A DNA stretch of 64,000 nucleotides from Bacteroidota bacterium (GTDB lineage Bacteria > Bacteroidota > Bacteroidia > 2-12-FULL-35-15): contig JAHEXZ010000023.1 in the NCBI GenBank assembly GCA_023251835.1, positions 1 to 64,000 of the forward strand. Direction: 5' to 3'. Position numbers and translations under genes: made by a program. Below the pieces are notes generated by a model. The model did no database searches and was not told where the DNA came from. It saw nothing but the letters and a program-made list of their open reading frames with translations. This document shows positions 52,324 to 61,212 of this stretch, one piece after another. Position 1 is the first letter of the stretch, and each line of letters opens with the position of its first letter.

Positions 52324-54375
52324 ATGAAAAAATATTGGCAATCACTGATTTTTCTTCTGCTTTTATCTATGCAAATGCAAGGACAAATCACATTTCAGAA
52401 AACTATCGGAGAGGCAGGTTCAGATAATCTTAGATCGGTTTCTAAAACTACTGATGGAGGTTATATTTTAACAGGGTATTCCATTATAGGACCCGATTCA
52501 AGGGTTTATCTTTTAAAGGTTGATAAGCACGGAACCCTTCAATGGGCTAAGTCTTATGACGGGGGTTTAGACTACGAAGTTGGAAACCGTGTTATTCAGA
52601 CAAATGACGGAGGGTATATAGTAGTTGGTTATACCGGCAGTTTAGGGGCTGGCGATCGCGATGTTTTTGTTTTGAAAACAGATTCATCCGGAACAAAGCA
52701 ATGGGCAAAAACCATAGGAGGTTCCGGAACGGATGAAGGTTGGTCAGTTGAACAGAATACCGATAACACTTATGTTATTGGAGGATTTACTCAAAGTTTC
52801 CCCGGGCCGGATGCTGAATTTTATCTGATCAAACTAAGTTCTACAGGAACTCTTATTTTCGATAAAACTTATGGTGGAAGTGGCTATGAAAGAGCTTATT
52901 CCGTTCATAAAACTGCTGATAACGGATATGCGCTGTTTGGTGATGCTACCGGTTTTGGTGCAGGTAGTTATGATTATTATTTGGTAAAAACAGATGGACA
53001 AGGAACCCTGGTCTGGTCGAAAACCTATGGTGGCGGCAACGGTGATTTTGCGGCATCTGCCCAGTTAACTAGTGATAATGGATTTATTTTGACCGGGTTT
53101 GCTGATAACTATGGACCTGGAGCAAGAGATATGGCTGTTGTTAAAACAGATAGTGCCGGTACACCCACATGGGCAAAAGTTTATGGAAAGTCGGGTTCTG
53201 AATCGGCATATTCTGCTATACAAACAATTGATAGTGGCTATGCCATTGCCGGATATTCTTCGAGTTTCAATTTTGGCGGAGGGAGCAGTGAAACCACATT
53301 AATAAAAACAGATGCAGGTGGTAATATAGTGTGGTCAGAGATATTCGGAGATTGTGGGGCTGAGTATACATCTATACAACAATCTGCTGATGAAGGATAT
53401 ATACTTACCGGCACCGCTTTTGCTGATTTCCGTATCATTAAAACAGATGCTACGGGACAAAGCGGATGCAATGAAGCTGACTCGACATTCACAGCCATGA
53501 CATGGTCAATAACAACAAATAGTCCTGTTTCAGCATCTGCCGATCCCGCAGCGACAGTGAATACTGTTACTACGTCTGTAACAGAGTATAGTCAGTCTCC
53601 TTCTGCTACCACTGAATGTTATTCCAGTGTATGTAATTTTGCAGTCAATCCAATGGTTGTTAGTCCGGTTTGTTCAGGTTCCTGCATAGGTTATGCTTCC
53701 ACCGATGTAACAGGAGGAACACCTCCTTATTCTTATTCATGGAATAGTATACCCATACAAACCACTGCAGCAGCAACTGGTTTATGTACAGGAACTTATA
53801 TAGTAACTGTTAACGATGACGAAGGTTGTATCGAAACAGATTCGGTAAGTGTGGTGATAAATCCACCCCCTTCTGTTTCGCTTACCCTCAGTCCTGCAAC
53901 TGTTTGTACCAGCTCTGGTGCTTATGCACTTACGGGTGGTTCTCCTGCTGGTGGAACATATTCAGGGACAGCCGTGAATGGAGGAATATTCGATCCAGGT
54001 GCTGCAGGGGCAGGAACCTATACTATTACTTATGCTTATACTAATGGAAACAATTGTACTGATTCAGCACAACAAACGATTGTGGTTGACCTTTGTACCG
54101 GAGTTCATCAACCTTTCGGCAATGAATCTATAATAATATCCCCTAATCCTTCAAATGATAATTTTTCCATTTCAATGAGTGCTGAAGGATTGAAAGATAT
54201 ACAGCTTATTGTAATGGATGTTCAGGGAAGAACAGTTTATCAATTAAGCGAGAAAATAAGTAATAATACATTTGTCAAAAACATTCGGTTAGAAACATTG
54301 CCTAAGGGCATATATACCATACAGATAATTTCTAATCTGGGAGTGGTTGGGAAGAAGTTAACATTATTAAAATAA
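52324..54375 (+). CDS. Secreted beta-propeller-like repeat protein with SprB-like motif and T9SS sorting domain
   Basis: Repeated TxDGGYIxxG...VYLLKxDxxGxxxWxKxxGG units, GGTPPYSYSWNSIPIQTTAAATGLCTGTYIVTVNDDEGC, C-terminal IISPNPSNDNFSISM...KLTLLK. Confidence 0.85.
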   Translation: MKKYWQSLIFLLLLSMQMQGQITFQKTIGEAGSDNLRSVSKTTDGGYILTGYSIIGPDSRVYLLKVDKHGTLQWAKSYDGGLDYEVGNRVIQTNDGGYIVVGYTGSLGAGDRDVFVLKTDSSGTKQWAKTIGGSGTDEGWSVEQNTDNTYVIGGFTQSFPGPDAEFYLIKLSSTGTLIFDKTYGGSGYERAYSVHKTADNGYALFGDATGFGAGSYDYYLVKTDGQGTLVWSKTYGGGNGDFAASAQLTSDNGFILTGFADNYGPGARDMAVVKTDSAGTPTWAKVYGKSGSESAYSAIQTIDSGYAIAGYSSSFNFGGGSSETTLIKTDAGGNIVWSEIFGDCGAEYTSIQQSADEGYILTGTAFADFRIIKTDATGQSGCNEADSTFTAMTWSITTNSPVSASADPAATVNTVTTSVTEYSQSPSATTECYSSVCNFAVNPMVVSPVCSGSCIGYASTDVTGGTPPYSYSWNSIPIQTTAAATGLCTGTYIVTVNDDEGCIETDSVSVVINPPPSVSLTLSPATVCTSSGAYALTGGSPAGGTYSGTAVNGGIFDPGAAGAGTYTITYAYTNGNNCTDSAQQTIVVDLCTGVHQPFGNESIIISPNPSNDNFSISMSAEGLKDIQLIVMDVQGRTVYQLSEKISNNTFVKNIRLETLPKGIYTIQIISNLGVVGKKLTLLK

Positions 54376-54397
54376 ACCTGCAGCAGTTGTTATTGGG

Positions 54398-57223
54398 TTA
54401 CTCTTTATCTTTAGTTTCCTTAAACTGCTTTATCGAATAAGTAAAAGTGAGTAGAAAATACTGTTGAAGTACATTTGTCTGAACATCTTCGTAATAGGTT
54501 TCTGTTGTATTCCGTTTGATACTATTATTTTGTTTAAGAATATCAAAAACACTCAGACGCAGCTCCCCCTGGTTATTTTTTAAAAATTTATAGCCAATGG
54601 CAGCATTCCAAAGTAAATAATTCTGATTATAATTTTTTGAAAGTCCGGTATTATACTGGTGATTTAACTCTGTTTGCATTACCAACCCCTTCCAGGGCGT
54701 TATCTGTATTTTAAATTTGGAATTTTGGTTATAATAAGTGCTGTTTAAATTTATTTGTATGGAGTTAGAAGTATTGTTATAAGTAGTATTGGAAGATAAA
54801 GTAAAATCAATTTTTTCGCTGATATTGCTGCTTAGTGTTATGCCTATATTTACGTTTGAATTGTATGTATAGGTTAACCCGTAATTAACAAGGCCCGGAG
54901 TTCTGGAATAAGTTCCTCCGAAATTAATACTTAAATTGGATTTTATTATTGAAACCGGAAAACCGTAATTATTAAAAGAACGAATACTGTAGTATCCATT
55001 CTGGTTAACGGGTTTTGAAAGCTGGGAGCCACTTGTTAAGATAATTCCCGGAGCAACTACAGTGTCTGCCGAAGCAATAAAAGTACTGTTAACGATATAA
55101 TTTTGAGTATATGTGCCTCCCAATAACAAGAATAAGGATGTAGATTTTTCTGTATTAGAAGATGAATAAATCATGTTCATTGAATTTTGCCAATCCTGTT
55201 TCAAATCAGGATTACCTGATGTTAGCTGCAAAGGATTGCTATTATTAATTACATTCTGAAGCTGGCTTACGGAAGGTGGGGTATTACTGCTTCTATAAAA
55301 CACCCTTAAACTCTTTTTATTAGAGAATTTATAGTGTAGCCTGGCATTTGGAAGCAAACTGTTAAAGGTTTTGTTCAGGGTAAAATTATATGGAAAAAAT
55401 TCTTCTGCACTAAGTTGGGCATATTGGTAGCTAAGCCCGGCATTTAAGTTTAACTTTCCCTTCTGATATTGGTAACCGGTACCGAACGAATGTGTCTGAT
55501 AAAGACTGTTGAACTGGTTAGAAAGTATAGTATCAAAAGAGCGGTAGCTATTATTGATACCGGATAAGTTATAGGTTTCTTTTATTGACTTCCCTTTGTT
55601 ATAATTGTTTCCATAACTAAACATCAACTGACTGTGTTCATTCGTTGGTTCGGTATATACAACATTAGTTGATACAGTAATCCCCTGAATATCAATATTA
55701 GCAAGCTGGTTAACGGAGTCAGCAAAAAGTGTATCTAAATAATAATTGGTAATAGTATTTAAATTGCTATTTCCTTTGTTTTGGCTATAACCGGGAGTAA
55801 GATTGAATGAAAAAGTTTGTCCTTTTTTATAAAAAGAGTGCCTGTAAAGTGCTGATAAAGAATGGTTTGAACCGGTTAGTTCGGGGTTGTAATTATTATC
55901 TGTATTACTTATCCGGCTGCCGGATTGCATATTATCCCCCATCAAAATACTTTTGCCATTATTTTCCTGAACAGATAGTTTGGGTTGAATCAAAATAGAA
56001 TTGAGCGAGTCTATTTTCCATTCCACCTTAAAGCTGATCCTGTGGTTGATATTAATGCTGCTTTGTTCGTTATTTTCTGTATAAGAAAGTCCTTCATTTC
56101 TGCTGGTAATATATTGCCGGAACAAATTGCTTATAGCAGTATTATCTGAATAATTAATGAAATAACTGCCGGTAAAATTTACTGTTTTCCATTGATCGGT
56201 ATAATTAATACCAAATAAATGGGTAGTGGTAATACCACTTTTTTGATCAACCAAAAAGTTGCCGGCATCATTTGGAGGGCCATACTTACCACCATAACCA
56301 CCTCCACCACCCATCCCGCCAGGGCGTTTATAACCTCCCGAACTACCGTTCCCACTGCCTGAACTCACTACACCAAGCAAATCTTCTGTAGAAAAGTTTT
56401 GTTCATTAATATTATTGGTATTTGCCAGGATAGTAATACGTCTTTTATCCTTAAAAAAATTAAGATTAAACCCTGCTCTCCATTTATCTTCATAGCCGTA
56501 TCCACCGGCAATTTTGCCAAAAGTTCCATTTCTGAACTGTGGTTTTGTAATAATATTAATGGTTTTAGAAGTATTACCATCATCAAAGCCACTAAATTGA
56601 CTTTGATCGCTTTTTTTATCAAACACCTGTATTTTATCAATCACTTCTGCCGGAAGATTTTTCAATACAGCATTAGGGTCGTCACCAAAAAATTCCTTTC
56701 CATCTACCAGCACTTTTTTCACATTTTCACCCTGAGCCTGTACTTTTCCATCCAGGATGGTTATACCCGGCATTTTGGTGACTAAGTCTTCTGTAGTTGC
56801 ATCTCTATTGGTTTTAAATGCTCCGGCATTGATTTGTGTGGTATCTCCTTTTTGAAGTACGGGAGTAGCACCACTCACAACAGTAACCTCTTTTAATCTT
56901 GTGGCTTTCTCTTTTACTGTAAGTTTACCCAATGATAAAGATTCATTGATGAGTTCCTTGTTTAAGAAAATATCTTCATATCCTAAATAACTTATTCTTA
57001 TTATCAATTTACCAGGTTGAATATTTTCAATTTTAAAGTTGCCTTGTTGGTCGCTGGTGGCTCCGCTGACTAATGCTGAATCAACCTGCCGAAGCAAAAC
57101 TACGCTGGCAAAAATAACAGGCTGATTGGCATTGTCAGTTAATTGACCGCTAATTGAAAAATTTTGTGCTTGTGTAAGTTGTGAAAATACAATCAGAAAA
57201 AACAGCAGAGTTAATCGCTTCAT
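54398..57223 (-). CDS. Outer membrane beta-barrel protein, TonB-receptor-like, with CarboxypepD_reg-like N-terminus
   Basis: SISGQLTDNANQPVIFASVVLLRQVDSALVSGATSDQQGNFKIENIQPGKLIIRISYLGYED; VTKMPGITILDGKVQAQGENVKKVLVDGKEFFGDDPNAVLKNLPAEVIDKIQVFDKKSDQSQFSGFDDGNTSKTINIITK. Confidence 0.92.
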   Translation of the reverse strand: MKRLTLLFFLIVFSQLTQAQNFSISGQLTDNANQPVIFASVVLLRQVDSALVSGATSDQQGNFKIENIQPGKLIIRISYLGYEDIFLNKELINESLSLGKLTVKEKATRLKEVTVVSGATPVLQKGDTTQINAGAFKTNRDATTEDLVTKMPGITILDGKVQAQGENVKKVLVDGKEFFGDDPNAVLKNLPAEVIDKIQVFDKKSDQSQFSGFDDGNTSKTINIITKPQFRNGTFGKIAGGYGYEDKWRAGFNLNFFKDKRRITILANTNNINEQNFSTEDLLGVVSSGSGNGSSGGYKRPGGMGGGGGYGGKYGPPNDAGNFLVDQKSGITTTHLFGINYTDQWKTVNFTGSYFINYSDNTAISNLFRQYITSRNEGLSYTENNEQSSININHRISFKVEWKIDSLNSILIQPKLSVQENNGKSILMGDNMQSGSRISNTDNNYNPELTGSNHSLSALYRHSFYKKGQTFSFNLTPGYSQNKGNSNLNTITNYYLDTLFADSVNQLANIDIQGITVSTNVVYTEPTNEHSQLMFSYGNNYNKGKSIKETYNLSGINNSYRSFDTILSNQFNSLYQTHSFGTGYQYQKGKLNLNAGLSYQYAQLSAEEFFPYNFTLNKTFNSLLPNARLHYKFSNKKSLRVFYRSSNTPPSVSQLQNVINNSNPLQLTSGNPDLKQDWQNSMNMIYSSSNTEKSTSLFLLLGGTYTQNYIVNSTFIASADTVVAPGIILTSGSQLSKPVNQNGYYSIRSFNNYGFPVSIIKSNLSINFGGTYSRTPGLVNYGLTYTYNSNVNIGITLSSNISEKIDFTLSSNTTYNNTSNSIQINLNSTYYNQNSKFKIQITPWKGLVMQTELNHQYNTGLSKNYNQNYLLWNAAIGYKFLKNNQGELRLSVFDILKQNNSIKRNTTETYYEDVQTNVLQQYFLLTFTYSIKQFKETKDKE

Positions 57224-57335
57224 ACAATAGTTTTATCTACCCTTATACCCAAACCCCAAGAATAGGGTTCTGCCAAAGGTACGAGTAATGCTGGAATAAT
57301 GGAATAATGAAATAAATGAGACTCAAATTTTAAAC

Positions 57336-57623
57336 TTAATAACTGATGTTACGCAAAATTTATATCTAATTCAGAATATCTCGATATTTCCACCTGTCAT
57401 TTCGAACGCAGTGAGAAATCTTGTCAATCAATTGCAAAGATTTCTCTTCCTGCTTTCAGCAGGATTCGAAATGACAATGGTAGTGATTATGAATTATTTA
57501 AAGCAGTCATTTTTATTGTCTTTTTGAGAAAATTACCCTTCTCTCTTTCAATTCTCTTGTCCATTACAAGTATAAAAGTCTATCATTTTTAAATCTTTTT
57601 CTTTGCGTAACATGAGTTAATAA
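57336..57623. mobile_element. MITE-like element with about 22-bp terminal inverted repeats (TTAATAACTGATGTTACGCAAA / TTTGCGTAACATGAGTTAATAA)
   Basis: Arms about 57336-57357 and 57602-57623 match 20/22 as inverted repeats; no ORF inside; encloses a GTCATTTCGA element. Confidence 0.55.
57396..57475. repeat. GTCATTTCGA-family element, three-way-junction fold
   Basis: Outer arms GTCATTTCGAA/TTCGAAATGAC, inner AGAAATCT/AGATTTCT and CCTGC-tttca-GCAGG. Confidence 0.85.
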
Positions 57624-57758
57624 CCCAATAACCCAATAACTCAATAATTGTCTTTTATTTTATAACTTTATTCAGTAATTATATAAAATTTTTCGGTAAA
57701 AAAAATTCAATTTCGTGGCCGGGATTGTTTCCTGAAACCATTTATTTTTGTTATTGTG

Positions 57759-57805
57759 TATTATACTGAATCTTAGTGAGTTTGCGCTTAGCAAAGACTA
57801 ATCAG
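57759..57805. repeat. TTATACTGAATCTTA-family repeat
   Basis: ttatactgaatcttagtgagtttgcgcttagcaaagactaatcagatgcagta, with TTTGC-gctta-GCAAA inner hairpin. Confidence 0.75.
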
Positions 57806-57893
57806 ATGCAGTAATTACTAAGCAAACCCGATAGCTATGGGTCATTCAGACGAAATATCTACTTATAAATAAGTGATTTAGCAACGTATACAA

Positions 57894-58466
57894 ATGAAAT
57901 TACATGTTAGATATAATATAAATAATGTCTGCAGAAGATTACTGCAGGAGCAACTGAACAAACTGGATTTTCCCTGTGAATTAATGGGTCTTGGTGAAAT
58001 CGAAATTAAAAAAACAGTTAGCGAAGAACAATACAATCAACTGGCCGCGGCATTAAAAAAATATGAAATAGAAGTGTTAGACGACAGGATAAGTGCCCTT
58101 GTTCAGAAAACAAAAGATGCCATTATAGAAATGATATATCTCGAAGAAAAGTTACCAGTTTCTAAAATTTCTTTTTATCTGGCAGAAAAACTCAACTATA
58201 GCTTTGGTTATATATCCAAACTTTTTTCTGAGGTAACTTATACTTCTATCGAAAACTTTATTATAATGCAGAAAGTAGAACGTGTTAAACAGTTAATCAT
58301 AGATGATGAATTATCACTTACACAAATTGCAGGCAAGCTAAGTTATAGCAGCGTTGCCCACCTGTCTGGCCAGTTTAAAAAAACTACAGGAATAACGCCT
58401 TCAGCTTTTCATCGAATTATTAAACGAAGGAAAAATAACAGGAACATGGAGCCCATGAGGAAATAA
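57894..58466 (+). CDS. AraC-family helix-turn-helix transcriptional regulator
   Basis: C-terminal AraC HTH: LSLTQIAGKLSYSSVAHLSGQFKKTTGITPSAFHRI; small alpha/beta N-terminal domain. Confidence 0.88.
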   Translation: MKLHVRYNINNVCRRLLQEQLNKLDFPCELMGLGEIEIKKTVSEEQYNQLAAALKKYEIEVLDDRISALVQKTKDAIIEMIYLEEKLPVSKISFYLAEKLNYSFGYISKLFSEVTYTSIENFIIMQKVERVKQLIIDDELSLTQIAGKLSYSSVAHLSGQFKKTTGITPSAFHRIIKRRKNNRNMEPMRK

Positions 58467-58505
58467 TCAACGAATTCACAAAAAATAATGAGTAATTTTT
58501 AAATA

Positions 58506-60536
58506 ATGGATAAAGTGAATGAACTAACAAAAAGACAGGAAAAATTAGATTTTACCTTGCTTCCGGATTATGCAGGTTTTTTATTGCGTGAAAAGCTGAA
58601 GGAATTTTCTGCGGCTATGTTAAAAATTTCAAGGGAAGAAAAAATACCTATTCTTAAATATTTTGAGACATTATCAGAAGAACAAATAGTTTCAGTATCC
58701 ATTGAAACCAGCAGGGAAATTCTTAAGTATCTGGCTCAAAATAAAGTTCAGGATTATATTACTATTAATCAGAAGAATTGGGTTGAAAATCAATTCCCTT
58801 ACTTACTTCAAACGGAAAATATACTGGCAGAAGATATTGTCAAACTCTCTTTTATCCGCAGAAAAGTTTTTCGCCAATTTCTGCCTGATTACACTGATGA
58901 TCATACTCAATGGTGCGGTATAATGGAAGAAATAGACTACCTTACTACCGCACAGGAAGAAAACAGTATAAATACACTGATTATTTTGAATCAGAAAAAA
59001 CTTCAGGAATGTGATAGGCAACTAAATGAAAGTCAGGAAATTACCTGTTTAGGTACTTTTGACTGGGATTTGCATGGTCATAACTCCCTCTTTTCTCCTC
59101 AATTAGAAAAAATATTTGATTTCGATGATAAAAACATTTTTAAAGATTTTGGAGATTTTCTGGAATACGTTCATCCTTCTGATAAAGAAATGCTAAAACA
59201 GGCTATTAATAATTCCATGAAAGACAATGGATACTATGAATGTCAGTTCCGTTATAAAAAAAATCGTGCAAAAGTTATCTGGTTGCGTGGACAAGTTTAC
59301 TTCCGGAACGATAAACCTTTAAAAATGAAGGGCTTTGCTATGGATGTTACCAAAAATTACCTACTCAGTGAAATGCTGATGGAAAGTGAATCCACATTCC
59401 GTCAGTTGATACAAAATGCCCCCGATGCAGTGGTTGTATTAAATGATAAAGGTAAAATAGCATTTTGGAATCCTAAAGCCGAAGCTATGTTTGGCTGGAA
59501 ATCAGAAGAAATTATTGGACAAACATTTCATGAAACTATTTTATCGTCCCTACAAAAAGAAAATCAATTTAATGATATAAACTGGTTAAAAGCATACGGG
59601 CAGCCGGACGTGAATAAAACCATTGAAATTACTGCTCATAATAAAAAAGGGAAAGAATTTTTTATTGCTCTATCTATAGCTTCTTCTTCATGGAATGGTA
59701 AACAAGCTTATATTTCGTTCATCCGTGATATCTCCAGAGAAAAAAAGATAGAAAAAGAATTAGAACAGCACCGGAATCAGTTGGCCAGGAAAAATATTGA
59801 GCTGGAAAAAATTAATACCGAACTAAGTTCTTTTAACTATGTTGCCAGCCATGATTTAAAAGAGCCTTTACGTAAAATAAAAACGTATAGCAATTTTATT
59901 ATCGAAAAAAGCCATGAGTTTTTAACTACAGATGCTAAAGAATACCTCAAACGTATTATTATAGCCACTGCCAATATGCAGAAACTGATTGATGACCTGC
60001 TTGCATTTTCACGCACTTCCTCTACAGAAAAGAATCTTTCTGTTACCGATCTGAATATAGTATTGGAGGAAGTTAAAGCCTCTTTAAAATATTCTATTGA
60101 AGAAAACAATGCAACCATCATTTCCATTCCCCTGCCGGTGACAAAAGTAATTCCTTTTCAGTTTCAGCAACTGCTAGAAAACATTATTGGAAATGCCATT
60201 AAATACAGCAAACCGGGTATTAATCCTGTTGTTTCAATTACTTATAATCTTGTTTCAGGGCAGGATTATACGGATGAAGGGGCAATGCCTGATATGGATT
60301 ATAATAGAATTTCTGTTAAAGATAATGGAATAGGGTTTAATCAGATATATGCCAATAAGATATTTGAAATTTTTCAGCGGCTGCACGGAAAAAATGAATA
60401 TGCCGGGTCAGGAATTGGCTTAGCAATCTGTAAAAAAATAGTAGAGAATCACCAGGGTTTTATTACAGCTCAGGGTAAAGAGGGAGAAGGAGCAACATTC
60501 AATATTTTTATTCCAGAATGCCCGGGTAAAGGTTAA
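58506..60536 (+). CDS. PAS-domain sensor histidine kinase
   Basis: PAS: FRQLIQNAPDAVVVLNDKGKIAFWNPKAEAMFGWKSEEIIGQ; HisKA NYVASHDLKEPLRKI; HATPase ENIIGNAIKYSKPG, VKDNGIGFN, GSGIGLAICKKIV. Confidence 0.94.
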   Translation: MDKVNELTKRQEKLDFTLLPDYAGFLLREKLKEFSAAMLKISREEKIPILKYFETLSEEQIVSVSIETSREILKYLAQNKVQDYITINQKNWVENQFPYLLQTENILAEDIVKLSFIRRKVFRQFLPDYTDDHTQWCGIMEEIDYLTTAQEENSINTLIILNQKKLQECDRQLNESQEITCLGTFDWDLHGHNSLFSPQLEKIFDFDDKNIFKDFGDFLEYVHPSDKEMLKQAINNSMKDNGYYECQFRYKKNRAKVIWLRGQVYFRNDKPLKMKGFAMDVTKNYLLSEMLMESESTFRQLIQNAPDAVVVLNDKGKIAFWNPKAEAMFGWKSEEIIGQTFHETILSSLQKENQFNDINWLKAYGQPDVNKTIEITAHNKKGKEFFIALSIASSSWNGKQAYISFIRDISREKKIEKELEQHRNQLARKNIELEKINTELSSFNYVASHDLKEPLRKIKTYSNFIIEKSHEFLTTDAKEYLKRIIIATANMQKLIDDLLAFSRTSSTEKNLSVTDLNIVLEEVKASLKYSIEENNATIISIPLPVTKVIPFQFQQLLENIIGNAIKYSKPGINPVVSITYNLVSGQDYTDEGAMPDMDYNRISVKDNGIGFNQIYANKIFEIFQRLHGKNEYAGSGIGLAICKKIVENHQGFITAQGKEGEGATFNIFIPECPGKG

Positions 60537-60579
60537 ATAATATACTAAATCTTACTTAAAATATTAATACAAATAACTT

Positions 60580-61026
60580 ATGCAATACGATGATTTTCAT
60601 GTACTTCTGGCTGATGACGATCCTGATGATCGCTTGTTTTTTAAATATGCTATTGAAGAATTAAAAATAAAAACCATACTAACAACAGTAAATGATGGAG
60701 TTGAACTAATGAACTACCTTAGTGAGCCTGATGCATCATTACCACATGTTGTTTTTTTAGATTTGAATATGCCCCGGAAAGGAGGAATGGAATGTTTGAA
60801 AGAAATCAGAGCTAACAAAAATTATAAAGACCTTTCTATTGCCATTTATTCCACTTCCGGCTCTGATAAGGACATCGAAGAATCCTTTGTGCTAGGAGCC
60901 AATGTTTATATTAAAAAACCAAATGACTTTAGCTCCCTTAAAAAAATATTAGCAGAAGTAATCAATATCAACTGGCAATATCATATTTCGGGTTTAAATA
61001 AAGAAAATTTTGTGTTAAGTATTTGA
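60580..61026 (+). CDS. Single-domain response regulator (receiver)
   Basis: VLLADDDPDDRLFFKYAIEE, VVFLDLNMPRKGGMECLKEIR, IAIYSTSGSDKDIEESFVLGANVYIKKPNDF. Confidence 0.95.
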   Translation: MQYDDFHVLLADDDPDDRLFFKYAIEELKIKTILTTVNDGVELMNYLSEPDASLPHVVFLDLNMPRKGGMECLKEIRANKNYKDLSIAIYSTSGSDKDIEESFVLGANVYIKKPNDFSSLKKILAEVININWQYHISGLNKENFVLSI

Positions 61027-61073
61027 TGGATGTAGTTTAATTTTTTTGTATATAATTGACTATCAATATTCCT

Positions 61074-61151
61074 GTCATTTCGAACGAAGTGAAAAATCTA
61101 GCCTATCAATAAGCCGGATTTCTCCTCCCGCAAGGCGGGAGGAGAAATGAC
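61074..61151. repeat. GTCATTTCGA-family element, three-way-junction fold
   Basis: Outer GTCATTTC/GAAATGAC and inner TCCTCCCGC-aag-GCGGGAGGA hairpin. Confidence 0.85.
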
Positions 61152-61212
61152 ATGCAGGCCGATGTAAATCAGCCGAAATATAAAAATAAGGTTTAATACT
61201 AAAAACACCTTT

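Noticed and set aside
56399-56785. 128-aa plus-strand ORF inside the outer-membrane barrel gene
   Set aside because: Antisense to the conserved plug-like region; no supporting signal.
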